Shown piece by piece: positions 54,122 to 64,000 of a stretch of DNA of 64,000 bases. Position numbers and translations under genes: made by a program. Below the pieces are notes generated by a model. That model did not search any database. It was given only the letters and a program-made list of their open reading frames with translations, and was not told the origin of the DNA. The stretch is from assembly GCA_009829735.1 (NCBI GenBank), contig CM020618.1:21995346-22059345 (forward strand), written 5' to 3'. The stretch comes from Pyropia yezoensis (lineage: Eukaryota; Rhodophyta; Bangiophyceae; Bangiales; Bangiaceae). How positions within the stretch are numbered: position 1 is the first letter of the stretch; every line of letters begins with the position of its first letter.

Positions 54122-57100
54122 ACGTGGCAGCGGGGAAGAGGAGCGCCCGAGGAGCGCAACGGCGGGGTGGGCTGTGGGGCCCCCTCCACGTGTCGCCTGC
54201 GACAGCCCCACCACGCAGCGGGCACGGAGAGGCGGGGGGGGGGGGGGGGAGAGGGAAGCGAGGCGCCACCCACAGCACCTCATGCGAGATGGGGGGGGGG
54301 AAGCGCAGCAGGGAGCTGGGGGGGCAGGGCGCAGATGCACTGTACAAAAAGGGGGGGGTGGGTGGGTGTGACAAACAACCCGACACACGGGCGGCTGCAG
54401 CGGCGGCAGAGCAGGCAGGCGGCGTGCCTCGCCTGCGCCAGCGACTGGCGCCGGCGACGACGGACCCCCCCCCCCCCCCCCCGGCCGCACGGCCGATGGC
54501 CGTGGCAACCCTGGGGCCACCACCACCAGACGCGCCCCCGGCGCGGACGGCTGCGGGCAGGGCCGCTGGGCGCACCCCACCCCCCCCCCCCCACAAGCGC
54601 AGGGGGGGAGAGCGCCTCTGACCCGCTGACGGGTGTGTGCTCGAGGCGTTTGCCCCCAGGCCCCCTCTCTGTTGGCGCGACGGCTGCGGCGCTCTGTGGC
54701 AGCAAGGGCGCTGCGCTGGGGGGGGGGGGGGGGGGGGGGTCGTGCCACCGAGGCAGCCCACCGAGCATGCGCCCCACAGGCTGCAGCAGCCCAGCGCTTG
54801 GAGTTGGAGGGGGGCAGCCCGCACCACCGATTGGGGCTCGCGGCCTCGCGCCGAGCACCCCCCCCCCCCTCCCCCCCCCCCCCGCCGGTGGGGAGCGAGC
54901 AGAGCTGGGGGGGGGGGGGGGGGGGGGTTGCGTGTGACCCCAAGTCCCCGCAGAGCGTCGGGCGCGATTTCAGAGGGACGGGTTGGGGTCTGGCCGTCGA
55001 GCGAGGGGTGACGCCCGTCGGGCGCCACTGACCCCGCGTGCGAACCGTCGGGGGGGGGGGGGGGGGGGGGGGGGGGGTGGGGTGGGGTGAAGTGGGGCCC
55101 CGTCGGGGGGGCCCCCCCCCCGCCGCGCGTCGGTTCGCGTCGGTCGGTGGTGGGGGGGGGATCACCCCCCGACCACCCGTTTTAGCGTCGGTCACGTGAC
55201 GCGCCGTCACGTGACCGTTGGCGATCGGAGGGGGGGGGGGGGGGGCAACAGGGGGAGTTGCGCCACAGGGCAAGGGAAGAGGGGAGAGCGGACGGGAGAG
55301 GCTCGGGGACGAGCAAGGTGGCTCCTCCCTCCTCGCCCGCCGCAAGCCTCCAGTGGAGGTGCGTGGGACCCGTTTGGGTGTTTTTTTTTTTTTATTCGCC
55401 CAGAGGGTTTTTTTGCGCCCCGCATCTTGGCATCGTGGCGCCCCTTGGGGGGCGGCCGGTGGTTGGCTCTCACGCGGCGGTCCCCCCATGCGTCCCCGGA
55501 TCCAGGGGACCCACGGTCGCCGGTGGTGGTCTCACCCCAAGGGGGGGGGGCTACAGTCCCGATGTGGGGTCGGATTTGGGATGTGGTCGCCAAAACGGAT
55601 TCCGCAGACGCATCCGTGGGTCACCTGTCCGGGGTTGGCGGCGAGGTGGCACCCCCCCTTGAACACCTTCCACTTGGATTTTTGGTGGAACGGCCGCGGC
55701 CGGGCACGCGCCGGCCAGGACGCCCAGCTGGACCGACGACGCCCATCCGCTTCCACGTTCCCATACCCTGACGGTTGACTAGCGCAGCAATGACGGGTGG
55801 GTGGTGGATGGATGCAGACGGGTGTTCCCCCCAAGTCGCGCACGTGCTGCAAACGCCATCTTGGTCTTGCGGTAGAGAACCATGTCATGATGTCCCGTCG
55901 CGAGCGAAAAGGGCGCCGTGGGCGGGTGGAGGGACTGTGCCGCTGGACCGGGCAGGAACACACCCCATACACTACTGGCGAATCGCGACCCAACTGTGGT
56001 CCCCTGAGACCGAGCGGGGACACACCCCATGTGCCATTTTACCATTGTGCAACTCACCACTGTCTCTGCGGGGCTTTCTGTGCCCCTTAAGAGAGATTCC
56101 CCGTACGGATATACTATGGATGCAGAGGGGGTAGGGCTCTCTCGAATGCGCTTTCTCCCAGAACAATGTTGGTTTTTTTCCCTTTCTTGTCCCTTCGCCG
56201 TGTCCGGCGGCACGCAACGTGACACACTCTACCTCAAGCGGCCCAGTCTCGGAATGCGAGGAAGGACCCATCGCAGGGGGGAAGCGGGCGAGAGAGATGA
56301 CACAGGAGTCGATGAGAAAGAGCCCACTCGCATGCGGCGCTGGTGGCCCGCAAGCGTCCGCGCCTCCCCCCCTCCGCGACGGGGCACTTGCGGTGGACCT
56401 GCCCCCCTCGCCGCTCCTGGGCCGGTGGAGGGGCGGCCTCGGCAGCCTCCGGGGGTGTACACCGATCTTGGCGAATAAGGCCGCAGCTTCATTGCAGCCG
56501 CCAGGAGAATGGAGCCGCAGCGCTGTTGAAGCCTGGCGAATGAAGCCGGGCGAATGGCGCCGTGACTGGAGGAGGGGGGGCGAATCGGCTGGCATTGGCG
56601 GTAGCCACAGTGCAACAGTTGGAAGGGGGGGGGGGGGGGGGGGGGGGCGGTGGTGTTGGGCCAGGGGAGATGTGTTCGTGACTGGTGACGCCAGACGGTG
56701 TGGGCGTGGCGGCCGCGGGGGAGGGTGGTGGGCTGGGGGGCGTTTTGGTGGGGGGGAAGCGAGGGAGTTGGTGCAGATGGAGATCTTGGCCAGTGCCGCC
56801 GTCTCGGCGAGCACCCGCCGCACTCAGCGCTCGTTGCTGGAGACGACGTTGTGATTGCAGTGAAGTCGCCACGGGGCTGGGGCGGAGTCCCCCCCCCACC
56901 TCACCTGTGGCGAGAGGGAGAAAAGACAAAGGCAACAGCGAGAAGAAGAATGCAAGAACCGCGGTCGTGGGCCCGGACAGCCGTCCTCTATTCGAAAGCG
57001 AGAGCGTCGTCATCTGGTCTCCCCTTCAACTGTTTGTTACCGTGTGGATGAGGTTGCTCCCTGCCTTCGACGCGGGTGTGCCAGTTGATACGTTTGATAG

Positions 57101-57989
57101 GGGTCAGGCCGCCGTAGCAGCTGGGTGTGTCCGTAGGTCGCTACCAATGGCCCCGGGGAGCAGGAAAGAGCCAGCGCCCACAAACAGAGGGTAAACGGCG
57201 TGCAACCGTGGGCGGAGGCATGCAAAAATTATGAAGGAGAGAGAGATAGGCGCGCGCCGCAGGCGACGCCAAAGGGCGAAAGCCGGGATGGTGGGCGGGG
57301 CGCGAGGGCAAACGAACGTCCCGGCCGTGGGCGGCCAGCGGCGGAGTCCCTCGCCCACCCCGTCTATCCCAATGAAAGGACAGATGGCTTCGTAGGGCCG
57401 GACAGCGACCAGTCCAGTCCCACCAATACCCCCGATCTTATACACCTCAGTCCATGGGAGGATAGGATGGTCATGCAGGGACAAGCAAGCCACCCACAAG
57501 GCCAGCGTACGTAACCCCTTACCACACAAAAACAAGACACAAGAATCGCCGCGTCCTGCTACGCCTGATGGCGTTTTTACTGGAGAGGGCAGCAGGAGCT
57601 TGGATCCGGTCAGTCTCAGTCGGTACCCCTTAAGTCAGAGCCGTCATGATGGCCATGGCACGCAGGCACGCACACACAGCGCAGGCATCCCCGACCTGGA
57701 AGGCGCTCTACCGTCCCTCAAAACAGGATGCCCGCGTGGGCGTTGCGTCGCTGCCCTCAGCCGCGCACGCCATGTGCCTGGCCAGCGTTCCTTGTGTGCA
57801 GGACTAAAGGGGGCTCCTAATCTTCGTGCCTAAAAACAGCGCGATCACTGACCGTCAACCCCCGTAGCCGTAACAACCGGTGGCCAAGTTCGTCCTTTCC
57901 GTCCGACCCGGCGGTACCCACACCACATTCCACACGCCCCCCCCACAGCGGCGACGGCTCCCTCTCGCCCTCCCCAGGCCGCCCCCCCG
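54122..57989. other. Long intergenic region with G-runs
   Basis: No supported gene in about 3.9 kb. G-runs of about 20-28 bases occur at 54,719-54,739, 54,909-54,927 and 55,051-55,077. A perfect 13-bp inverted repeat with two CACGTG cores lies at 55,189-55,217, T-runs at 55,381-55,395, and another G-run near 56,622-56,647. Open frames here are composition effects. Confidence 0.4.
55189..55217. promoter_or_regulatory. Paired CACGTG palindrome
   Basis: CGGTCACGTGACG, three bases (CGC), then its exact reverse complement CGTCACGTGACCG. Each arm itself contains the palindrome TCACGTGA, the G-box/E-box core bound by bHLH and bZIP factors. It lies about 1.07 kb upstream of the Sel1-repeat gene. Confidence 0.5.
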
Positions 57990-58131
57990 TCAGCACACCG
58001 GCCGGTTCACACACACCTTGTCCGAGCGGAGGTGGTAGGTGTGGATCCGGCAGCAGGTGCCGGTGCAGCACTTCGTGTGACACGGTTGGTGAACACCGGG
58101 GCACTCGCCTGCGCGACTCACGGCTGCGGTA

Positions 58132-58165
<34 letters not shown>

Positions 58166-58391
58166 GGGCGGCGGCGGCGGCGGCGGCGGCGGGGGCGGCA
58201 GCGACGGCGCCACCCCCACGGCGAGCTGCGGCGGTCCCTGCCAGGGGGGCGGGACCACCGCCAGCCGCGGCCGCCACGGCGGCTGGCGCCGCGTCAATGA
58301 CGGCGCCTACCGCGGCGGCCAAGGCCATGACCACCAGGAACAGGATGACGGGGCGACGAAGGGGGGTCCCCCGGCACGGGACCGCCGCCAT
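57990..58391 (-). CDS. Small secreted Cys-rich protein
   Basis: 133 residues from ATG 58,391. Residues about 10-32 form a strong hydrophobic signal sequence (RRPVILFLVVMALAAAVGAV). An Ala/Gly-rich linker, partly from GCC repeats, reaches to about residue 90. The last about 38 residues hold eight cysteines in the pattern C-x6-C-x3-CC-x3-CC-x12-C-x5-C, which suggests four disulphides in a knottin-like fold. The pattern is found in many unrelated extracellular peptides, so no activity is assigned. The compact C-terminal domain behind a low-complexity linker suggests a wall-attached or released peptide. Confidence 0.65.
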
Positions 58392-60494
58392 GGCGGGTGC
58401 GCAACGATGGCTTGGGGAACAACAAGACGGAAAGGTGGGCGTGGTGTAGGGGTGGGGAAGAACGGACGGGAGCGGGGGGCAGGGCCCACGTGACAGGCAG
58501 TAGCGTGGCGTCGGGCGATGGCGGTGAGGCCGGGCGGGCGAGCGCGTCTTGACGGCGCGCGTAGGCGGGGAGAGGTGACGTGCTGCCGGCGCGCGGCGGT
58601 GACTGGCACAGCCCCCTTTTATAGCTTCCCCCGCCCCCCCCCGCGCACGCCCGCCACACCCCGCGAGGTCTGCGGCGCCGCACACCCTCCGCCCACAACC
58701 GCATTGACGGGGCGCGGGGCGCCCGCGGCAAGCCGCGGCGACGGCCGGCTGGCACGCCGAGGCACTCGGCTCCACCCACCCCCGACCAACCCCCCCGTTG
58801 CGGCGAGACGGGTACAGTACCGCTGGTGGTGTCGCAGGTGAGGGGCGATGCCGGCGCCCGCGGCAGCGGCGGCCGCCATTGCGGCGGGGGGGCGGCGGTG
58901 GCGGCGGTGTCGGCGGTGGCGGCGGTGGCAGCGGCGCGGTCGGGGGTGGTGGCCGTCTGCCAGTGGTGGCTGCCCGCGCCGCCCCCCCCCCCCACCCCAG
59001 CGCTGCTACGTTTGGGGCGGCGCACGGCGCCACCGCCCATCGTGGCCATCACATGGAAGGATGTGCGTGAGCGCGACCGCCCGTGTCGCCGCCATTGTCT
59101 TGCCTCGCTGGCGATGGGCGGGCGGCCCGGCACGCTCGCGCGACCGCCCGTGTGGCCGCCGCCGTCCAGCCGGCGGTGGGCGTACATGCTGGATGCGCTG
59201 GATGCGCATGCGCCCACACAGGCCACACGCCGCTTCCGTGCACGTGGCTCGGCCGCAGCTGCTGTCTGCAGGCGGGCCGGCTGGGAGGGGGAGACGGGCG
59301 GGGCCGCGCCGACCCCGTCGGCTACGCGCGCCGTGCCAAGGCGTGCCACGCTGGACTGGCCGCCAGCTGGATGGGTCCCGCCGCAGGGGGGATGGGTCCC
59401 GCCGCAGGGAGGATGGGTCCCGCCGCAGGGGGGATGCGGCTCGCCGCACGGGCGGCGGGGCTCGCCGCAGGGAGAAGACCTACGCGAGGACAGGCGCCAC
59501 CGCACCCGCCGCCGCCGAGTGGATGGCCGCCGCCACTGCGCCGAGCGACGTGGCGGTGCGGGGCCGGCCTTGCGTAGATGGTACAGTACACCGGCCCATG
59601 CGTGCCTCCGTACATACTTTGGCACCTCTCCGTCGGGGGCGACCGGCGTCTGCCGCGGCGGCGGCGGCGGCGGTCGTCACGAGGGCGGGGGGGGGGGGGG
59701 GGGGGGGGGGGGTGGAAGGAGGCGACGTTCCGCCGTCGCTGCAGCTGACGACAGCCATCCCTCTGCCGTCAACGCCAAGTTGGCACGCCACCGCCAGCCC
59801 GCCCGCGCGCCGGCGGCCGCGTGCGCTTGCGGCCACCCGCCGCCAGCGCTGGGCGGTGGGGGCACGCCCTGAGGAAAAAAAACAACAACAAAAAACATGA
59901 GCGCGCCACTGCGCTTCCGCTGCGGGGGGAAAAAAAAAAGCCCGCCGTGTGGGGCGCGGTGTGCCCCCGGGGATGCCCGTCCGCTGCAGCGCGGGGGGAG
60001 AGAGGGTTGATGGGGGGGGGGGCGTGCAAAAGAGGGGAGACTACAAAAACAGACGCGTCGTCGGCGCCGCTGCTGGGCCGCGACGGGCAGCCCGTGGCAA
60101 CCGCCGTCGCGCGTGGTCTCAGTCCTCCACCGAACGGCCGCGCGGCCGTGTCTCAACGCCGGTGGCAGCGGGGCGCCACCGGCGGCGGCGGCGGCGCGGC
60201 GTGCACACGGCGGCCACCCCTCCTCCCACGGGAACCCTTCCTCCCACGGGACCCCCTCATCCCAAGAGAAGCCCTCTCGACAGTACCCACCCCCGCGCCA
60301 CTCGCGGGGAGCAGCGCAAGCGGAGCCGTAGCGGTGGTGCCCCCGCTCTGGCTACCCCCCAAAAAAGGGCGGGCTCAAGAAAGACTCGGCTGTACCAACT
60401 CCGCCCCCCCCTCAAGCAGCCCCCGCCCCACCCCCCCCCCCCCCCCCCCCCATGGTCCCCCGGCCTCTCCCTCTCCCACCCCATACCCTCCCCC
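58392..60494. other. Intergenic region with GC-rich minisatellite
   Basis: No supported gene. It contains a 21-bp minisatellite at 59,371-59,454, a G-run near 59,691-59,712, and three degenerate copies of TCCTCCCACGGGAMCCC near 60,225-60,272. Confidence 0.4.
59371..59454. repeat. 21-bp minisatellite
   Basis: Units at 59,371-59,391, 59,392-59,412 and 59,413-59,433, differing at one base, plus a diverged fourth. Core ATGGGTCCCGCCGCAGGG. It could encode a repeated MGPAAGG, but no gene is otherwise supported. Confidence 0.85.
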
Positions 60495-60845
60495 CTACAC
60501 CGGGCTCATGGACGGCGCCATGTACACCGCCGCCTCTGCCTGCACCGCCGCGCGGTACGCGCGGGTGACCGCCACCCCCAGCGCCAAAATGAGCGCCACG
60601 TCCACCAGCGGCACCACCACCACCACCGCCGTCGGCGCGCCCGCCCACCGGATGAGGGACGGGACGAGCATGGCGTTAAAGTCAAACGCGCCGTGCACCG
60701 CCACGGGGCCTGCGAGCGCCTTTAGGGCGCCCCGCAGGCCGCCGCCCGCGCCGCCGCCATCGTCGTCGTACGCGTCGGCGTCGGCGGCAGCGTCGCCCAG
60801 GGGGGCCACGGCGCTCCCGCCGCCGCCCAGCCCCCCCCTCCCCAA

Positions 60846-60890
<45 letters not shown>

Positions 60891-62025
60891 GCCCAGGGAG
60901 CCCCGCACCACCCGCCCCGCGAGCGCCGTGCCCAGCCACAGCCCCGTGCCAACGTGGAGCGGGAAGGCCAGCACCGACCGGGCGGCCCCCCCCGCGGCGG
61001 CCGCCAGCACCCCCCCCGTCCCCGCGAGGCCGACCACAAACATCGCGTGCTCCATCGCCGCCAGGCCCAGCGCCCCCGCCGCGGCGCCCGCCACAATCCC
61101 CCGCACGCGGATGCCATCGTCGAGGAGCGCCCGGTAGCGGCGGGCGGTGATGAGCTTGGCCGCCTCCTCCGTTGCGCCCGCCACCACAAACGCAACGAGC
61201 GCGTAGAGGGCCACCCACTTCCACTTTGGCACCGCCGCCAGGAGGTCGGATAGGGCGCCCGCGGTGGCGGCGTCGAGGCCCCCAAGGCCGGGCAGGCCGG
61301 GGATAACGTCCTCGGGCACCATGCCGGTGCTGTTCTTGTGGGTGGCGGCGGCGGTGGCGGCGGCGGCGGCGGCGGTGGTGGTGGTGTTGGCGGCGGCGGC
61401 GGCCGCCGCCGCAACGGTGGCGGGGAGGGCGGCGAGGGGGGGGAACAGGCTGCCCAGTGGGAGCAGGGCAGCTGGCAGCGGCTGCCCAGCTGCGGCGACA
61501 GAGGTGGAGGCGGCAACGGCGGCAGCCGCAGCGGCGGCAGCAGCGGCGCCGTCCCCCCCCCTCCCCCCCCACGGGCGGGCCGCGTCGACGGCGGCGACCG
61601 CTATGGCACCCCACCGGGCGGCCGCGCGCCCCCCTCCCCCCCACCCCCCCGCCCCCCCACCCCCCTCAACTGCCATCCCCACCGCCCGGCGCACCAGCGC
61701 GCGGGCGGCGGCGGCCGCGGCGGGAGCGACGGCGGCGGCGGTCTTCGCCTTCCCCCCCGACGGGGCGCCGCGCAGCAGCGCGGCGGCGCGGCGGAGGTCG
61801 TTGGAAAAGAGGGCGGCGACGGCGGCGGCGCCGACCAGCGCTTCGATCACCAGTACCACCACGTAGGCAGGCCCCGCGCCGACCGCCACCTGCGCGGCGA
61901 GCCAGTTCTTGGACACCCCCGCGTCGCGCAGCCGGTACACGATGAGCGCGGCGACCGCCGCGGCGGGCGCCAGCGCCGACAGGTAGAGGCCAAACGCAAT
62001 CGCCCCACGGGCGGCGGGCGACCGT

Positions 62026-62063
<38 letters not shown>

Positions 62064-62354
62064 GTCGGTGCCGTCGGTGGCGGCGGTGGTGGGCGGCGGG
62101 GTGCCCGCCGCGACGGCCGCGGCGGCGAGGACGCCCAGGAGGAGGACGCCGACGAGGCCCGTCCACGTGGCGCACGACAGCGGCTGGTCGGCGGCGGTAA
62201 GGAAGGGGGGGGGGGAGCTGCCGCCCAGGGGGGGGGGGCGCGACGCGCTGCCGCCGCCGCCTGCGGTGGCGGCGCCCGCCCACGCATCGTCCTCGTCGTC
62301 GTCGGTGGGGGTGTCGTAGGGATGTCGGCCGGACGACACACCGCCAACGGCCAT
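60495..62354 (-). CDS. PrsW-like intramembrane metalloprotease
   Basis: 619 residues from ATG 62,354 (MAVGGVSSGR) to 60,495. A disordered acidic N-terminus precedes several hydrophobic segments: residues about 64-85, 125-150, 160-185, and a cluster from about 375 to 600. The C-terminal half has the PrsW (M82) motifs in order: EExxK in AGATEEAAKLI (about 395-400), an E-H pair in LAAMEHAMF (about 434), H in FPLHVGTG (about 466), and H...D in VAVHGAFDFN (about 555). PrsW proteins cut membrane-bound substrates; the bacterial founder cleaves an anti-sigma factor. A eukaryotic substrate cannot be inferred. A Gly run of about 20 residues (60,846-60,888) sits in a loop, and Ala-rich inserts lie between helices. 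Confidence 0.75.
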
Positions 62355-63149
62355 GGCGGTGACGGCCGGGTGTGGGGGGGGGGGGGGGCTCCAAAGGGAG
62401 GGGGGGGGGAGGCAGGTGGGCGGAGGTGGGGGGGTGGGAGAGGGAGGTGGGTGCGAGCGGCGAAGGGAGGGGGGGCGGGAGGGAGGCGGGTGCGACGGTA
62501 GTCGGCAACGCACCCGCCAGTGCCCACTTGAGAGTGGCACCCCCAGCACACAATGCGTGAAAAAAAGCAATACCGATTGGTCGGGATTCAGTTGAAAGAG
62601 CATTCGCGAAAACACGCGGGCCCGACAAATAGGCTACTTCACGGCCTGTATCTATTGCGGGCCTGATCAAGGGTAAAACGCTCACGTAGATAGCCGACTA
62701 AGTTCGACTCTGTTATAGCCGCATCGGCTATACTGTATCCGACCCGAACATTCGCGCGGGACTCGGGCTGAGGATGTTTCGCACAGAACTGCATGACGTA
62801 AATTGTCACAGAAGTGCAATCGTGTTCTGAGTTGGGAGGATGACGGCGAGTGAGCCCTGCGATTGTTTGCTTTCTCCTTGTCGGGCGGACCGCCTCGGTT
62901 TCTCTTTCTTGTTGGGCGGACCGCCTCGTCCCAGCCTCCCCGGTTCGCCTTCCCCGCCCGAGCTCCCAGATGTGCTGATGGTGCCTGCCCTGGTGTGGTC
63001 TGCCCAGCTCCGAGCCTTCGAAAGTCTTTCAATTAAAAGTAGACCTACCGTATTTCCTTGAGCCGCCGAGCGGCACAGTGCAGTCCGTGTACATACGGCG
63101 TGGAGCAAGGGTTGGCTACTACCTCCGATGGCCCCCAACGGCCCTTTCG
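62355..63149. other. Intergenic region
   Basis: No supported gene. G-rich leader of the protease gene to about 62,480, then more mixed sequence. A direct repeat of TTGTCGGGCGGACCGCCTCG (one mismatch) lies near 62,878-62,897 and 62,909-62,928. Confidence 0.4.
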
Positions 63150-63560
63150 ACCGCCTACTCGGCGCGACACTCGGCAATCGCACCAGCAATGTCCGCGTCC
63201 TCGACTTCCAGTGCTGTAGCGTTGTCGACCATACACTCGTCGTCCGACGCTCCCATATCCGCTTGCTCTTCCACGAGCTCGCCACCAGCACCAGCCCTGC
63301 CACCGGAGCCGCCGGCCCCCTTATCCTTGACCACGTAGTCCGCCTCAACGGTGCCATCAGCTGAAACGACCAGTGCTTCTTCAGGAGCACGTTGACGGTG
63401 TCCTCCCGGGAAGCTCCTCGGTGACCCACGGGGACCGCTTACCGTTCTTAAGCCCATCTCGGCGTGCACTCGTCAGCCCGTCTCGAATCGCCTTCCGATC
63501 TGGGTCGTCGACGGGTGCAAAGACGAGCAACAACGCCCTGCGGCACCCATTGAGTCAAGC
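63150..63560 (-). pseudogene. Unrecognised protein remnant
   Basis: Minus-strand coding-looking sequence spread over two or three frames: DPDRKAIRDGLTSARRDGLK and SPWVTEELPGR near 63,520-63,410, DTVNVLLKKHWSFQ near 63,410-63,365, then DGTVEADYVVKDKG and an acidic tail (DMGASDDECMVDNA) to about 63,155. The shifts could be indels or unrecognised small introns. The charged helix plus acidic tail is reminiscent of transposon-linked DNA-binding proteins, but no family is recognised. Confidence 0.35.
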
Positions 63561-64000
63561 TTCCTGCTTGCCGTAGCTCAGAACTAGACGCACAATGCAT
63601 CCCTCAGTAAGTACAGCCACGTGAGCGTCCAGTAGGACCTCAAGAGGGTCCCACACGCGTGCAGAGAGCACCGCACGGCGCCGCTCACGGCTCGTTCCCA
63701 ATCCATTTCATGGCCGCGTGCAGGGTTGAGGTTCCGTGGGAAGCGCACCTTTTGGTACTGCAGCGGGTGTAGATGAAAAGCCAAGACCCCCCATGCCACC
63801 TAGGCGAGCCAAGACTGCTCATGTCACCCTGATGAGCCCAGACAGCACATGTCGCCTACCTGCAGGAGGCAAGGGCGGGTTGAAGGGGAGGGGAGTGATC
63901 AGTGTTCACCGGCCAATCCAGGCCGCAACGCACAACGCGGATAGGGGCGGGCGCAGCTTGCGCAGCAGCCGCAAGCCTGCAGCGAGCATAGCAACCAATA
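63561..64000. other. Window end, nothing recognised
   Basis: No gene, RNA or mobile-element end recognised. A CCNNNNATGYCACCTRG-type sequence recurs two or three times near 63,788-63,862 (for example CCATGCCACCTAGGCGAGCC and TCATGTCACCCTGATGAGCC). Confidence 0.3.

Noticed and set aside
53232-54371. Long plus-strand frames over the Sel1 gene
   Set aside because: Sel1 repeats are on the minus strand; the plus-strand frames are low-complexity mirrors.

Overview
This is a GC-rich nuclear window from a eukaryote. The genes are mostly intronless, the coding sequence is dominated by Ala, Gly and Pro with G/C at third positions, and there is one 513-bp GT-AG intron, a eukaryotic tRNA-Gly, a cytosolic HSP90 and a kinesin-5. 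A bangiophyte red alga (Porphyra/Pyropia type) fits best, but that is an inference from base composition and gene style. Another GC-rich alga or protist is not excluded.

Positions 1 to about 34,000 are a graveyard of Ty3/Gypsy LTR retrotransposons with C-terminal chromodomains. Element A (1-1888, minus strand, cut by the window edge) has an open gag and one LTR and sits inside the pol gene of element B. Element B (1889 to about 6.3 kb) keeps RNase H, integrase and a chromodomain with two TGA stops. Element C (about 7.6-11.6 kb) is more decayed. A tRNA-Gly(GCC) follows at 14.5 kb. The best element, D, is flanked by the 5-bp target duplication CAAGA and spans 16,446-33,877. It has a 328/364-bp LTR pair, gag, a -1 frameshift signal, pol with a chromodomain, and a 789-codon gene on the opposite strand between pol and the 3' LTR. 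In this assembly the gag-pol body of D appears twice, on either side of exactly 500 Ns. The two copies match apart from one indel beside the gap, so this looks like an unmerged contig overlap. Collapsing it gives an element of about 10.7 kb.

The most interesting pattern is that all three elements whose pol-to-3'-LTR interval is visible (B, C, D) carry an antisense reading frame downstream of pol. The proteins share faint similarity by eye, which suggests a conserved antisense accessory gene of unknown function. In D, pol and the antisense gene converge on four 24-bp hairpin repeats.

From about 38 kb the window holds host genes: a GT34-type glycosyltransferase (two exons), an unrecognised Gly/Ala-rich protein, HSP90, kinesin-5, a Sel1-repeat protein, a small secreted Cys-rich protein and a PrsW-like membrane protease. 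A 518-bp hAT-type non-autonomous transposon with a perfect 8-bp target duplication lies between the second and third of these. Long homopolymer runs cause several apparent frame breaks and should be read with caution.
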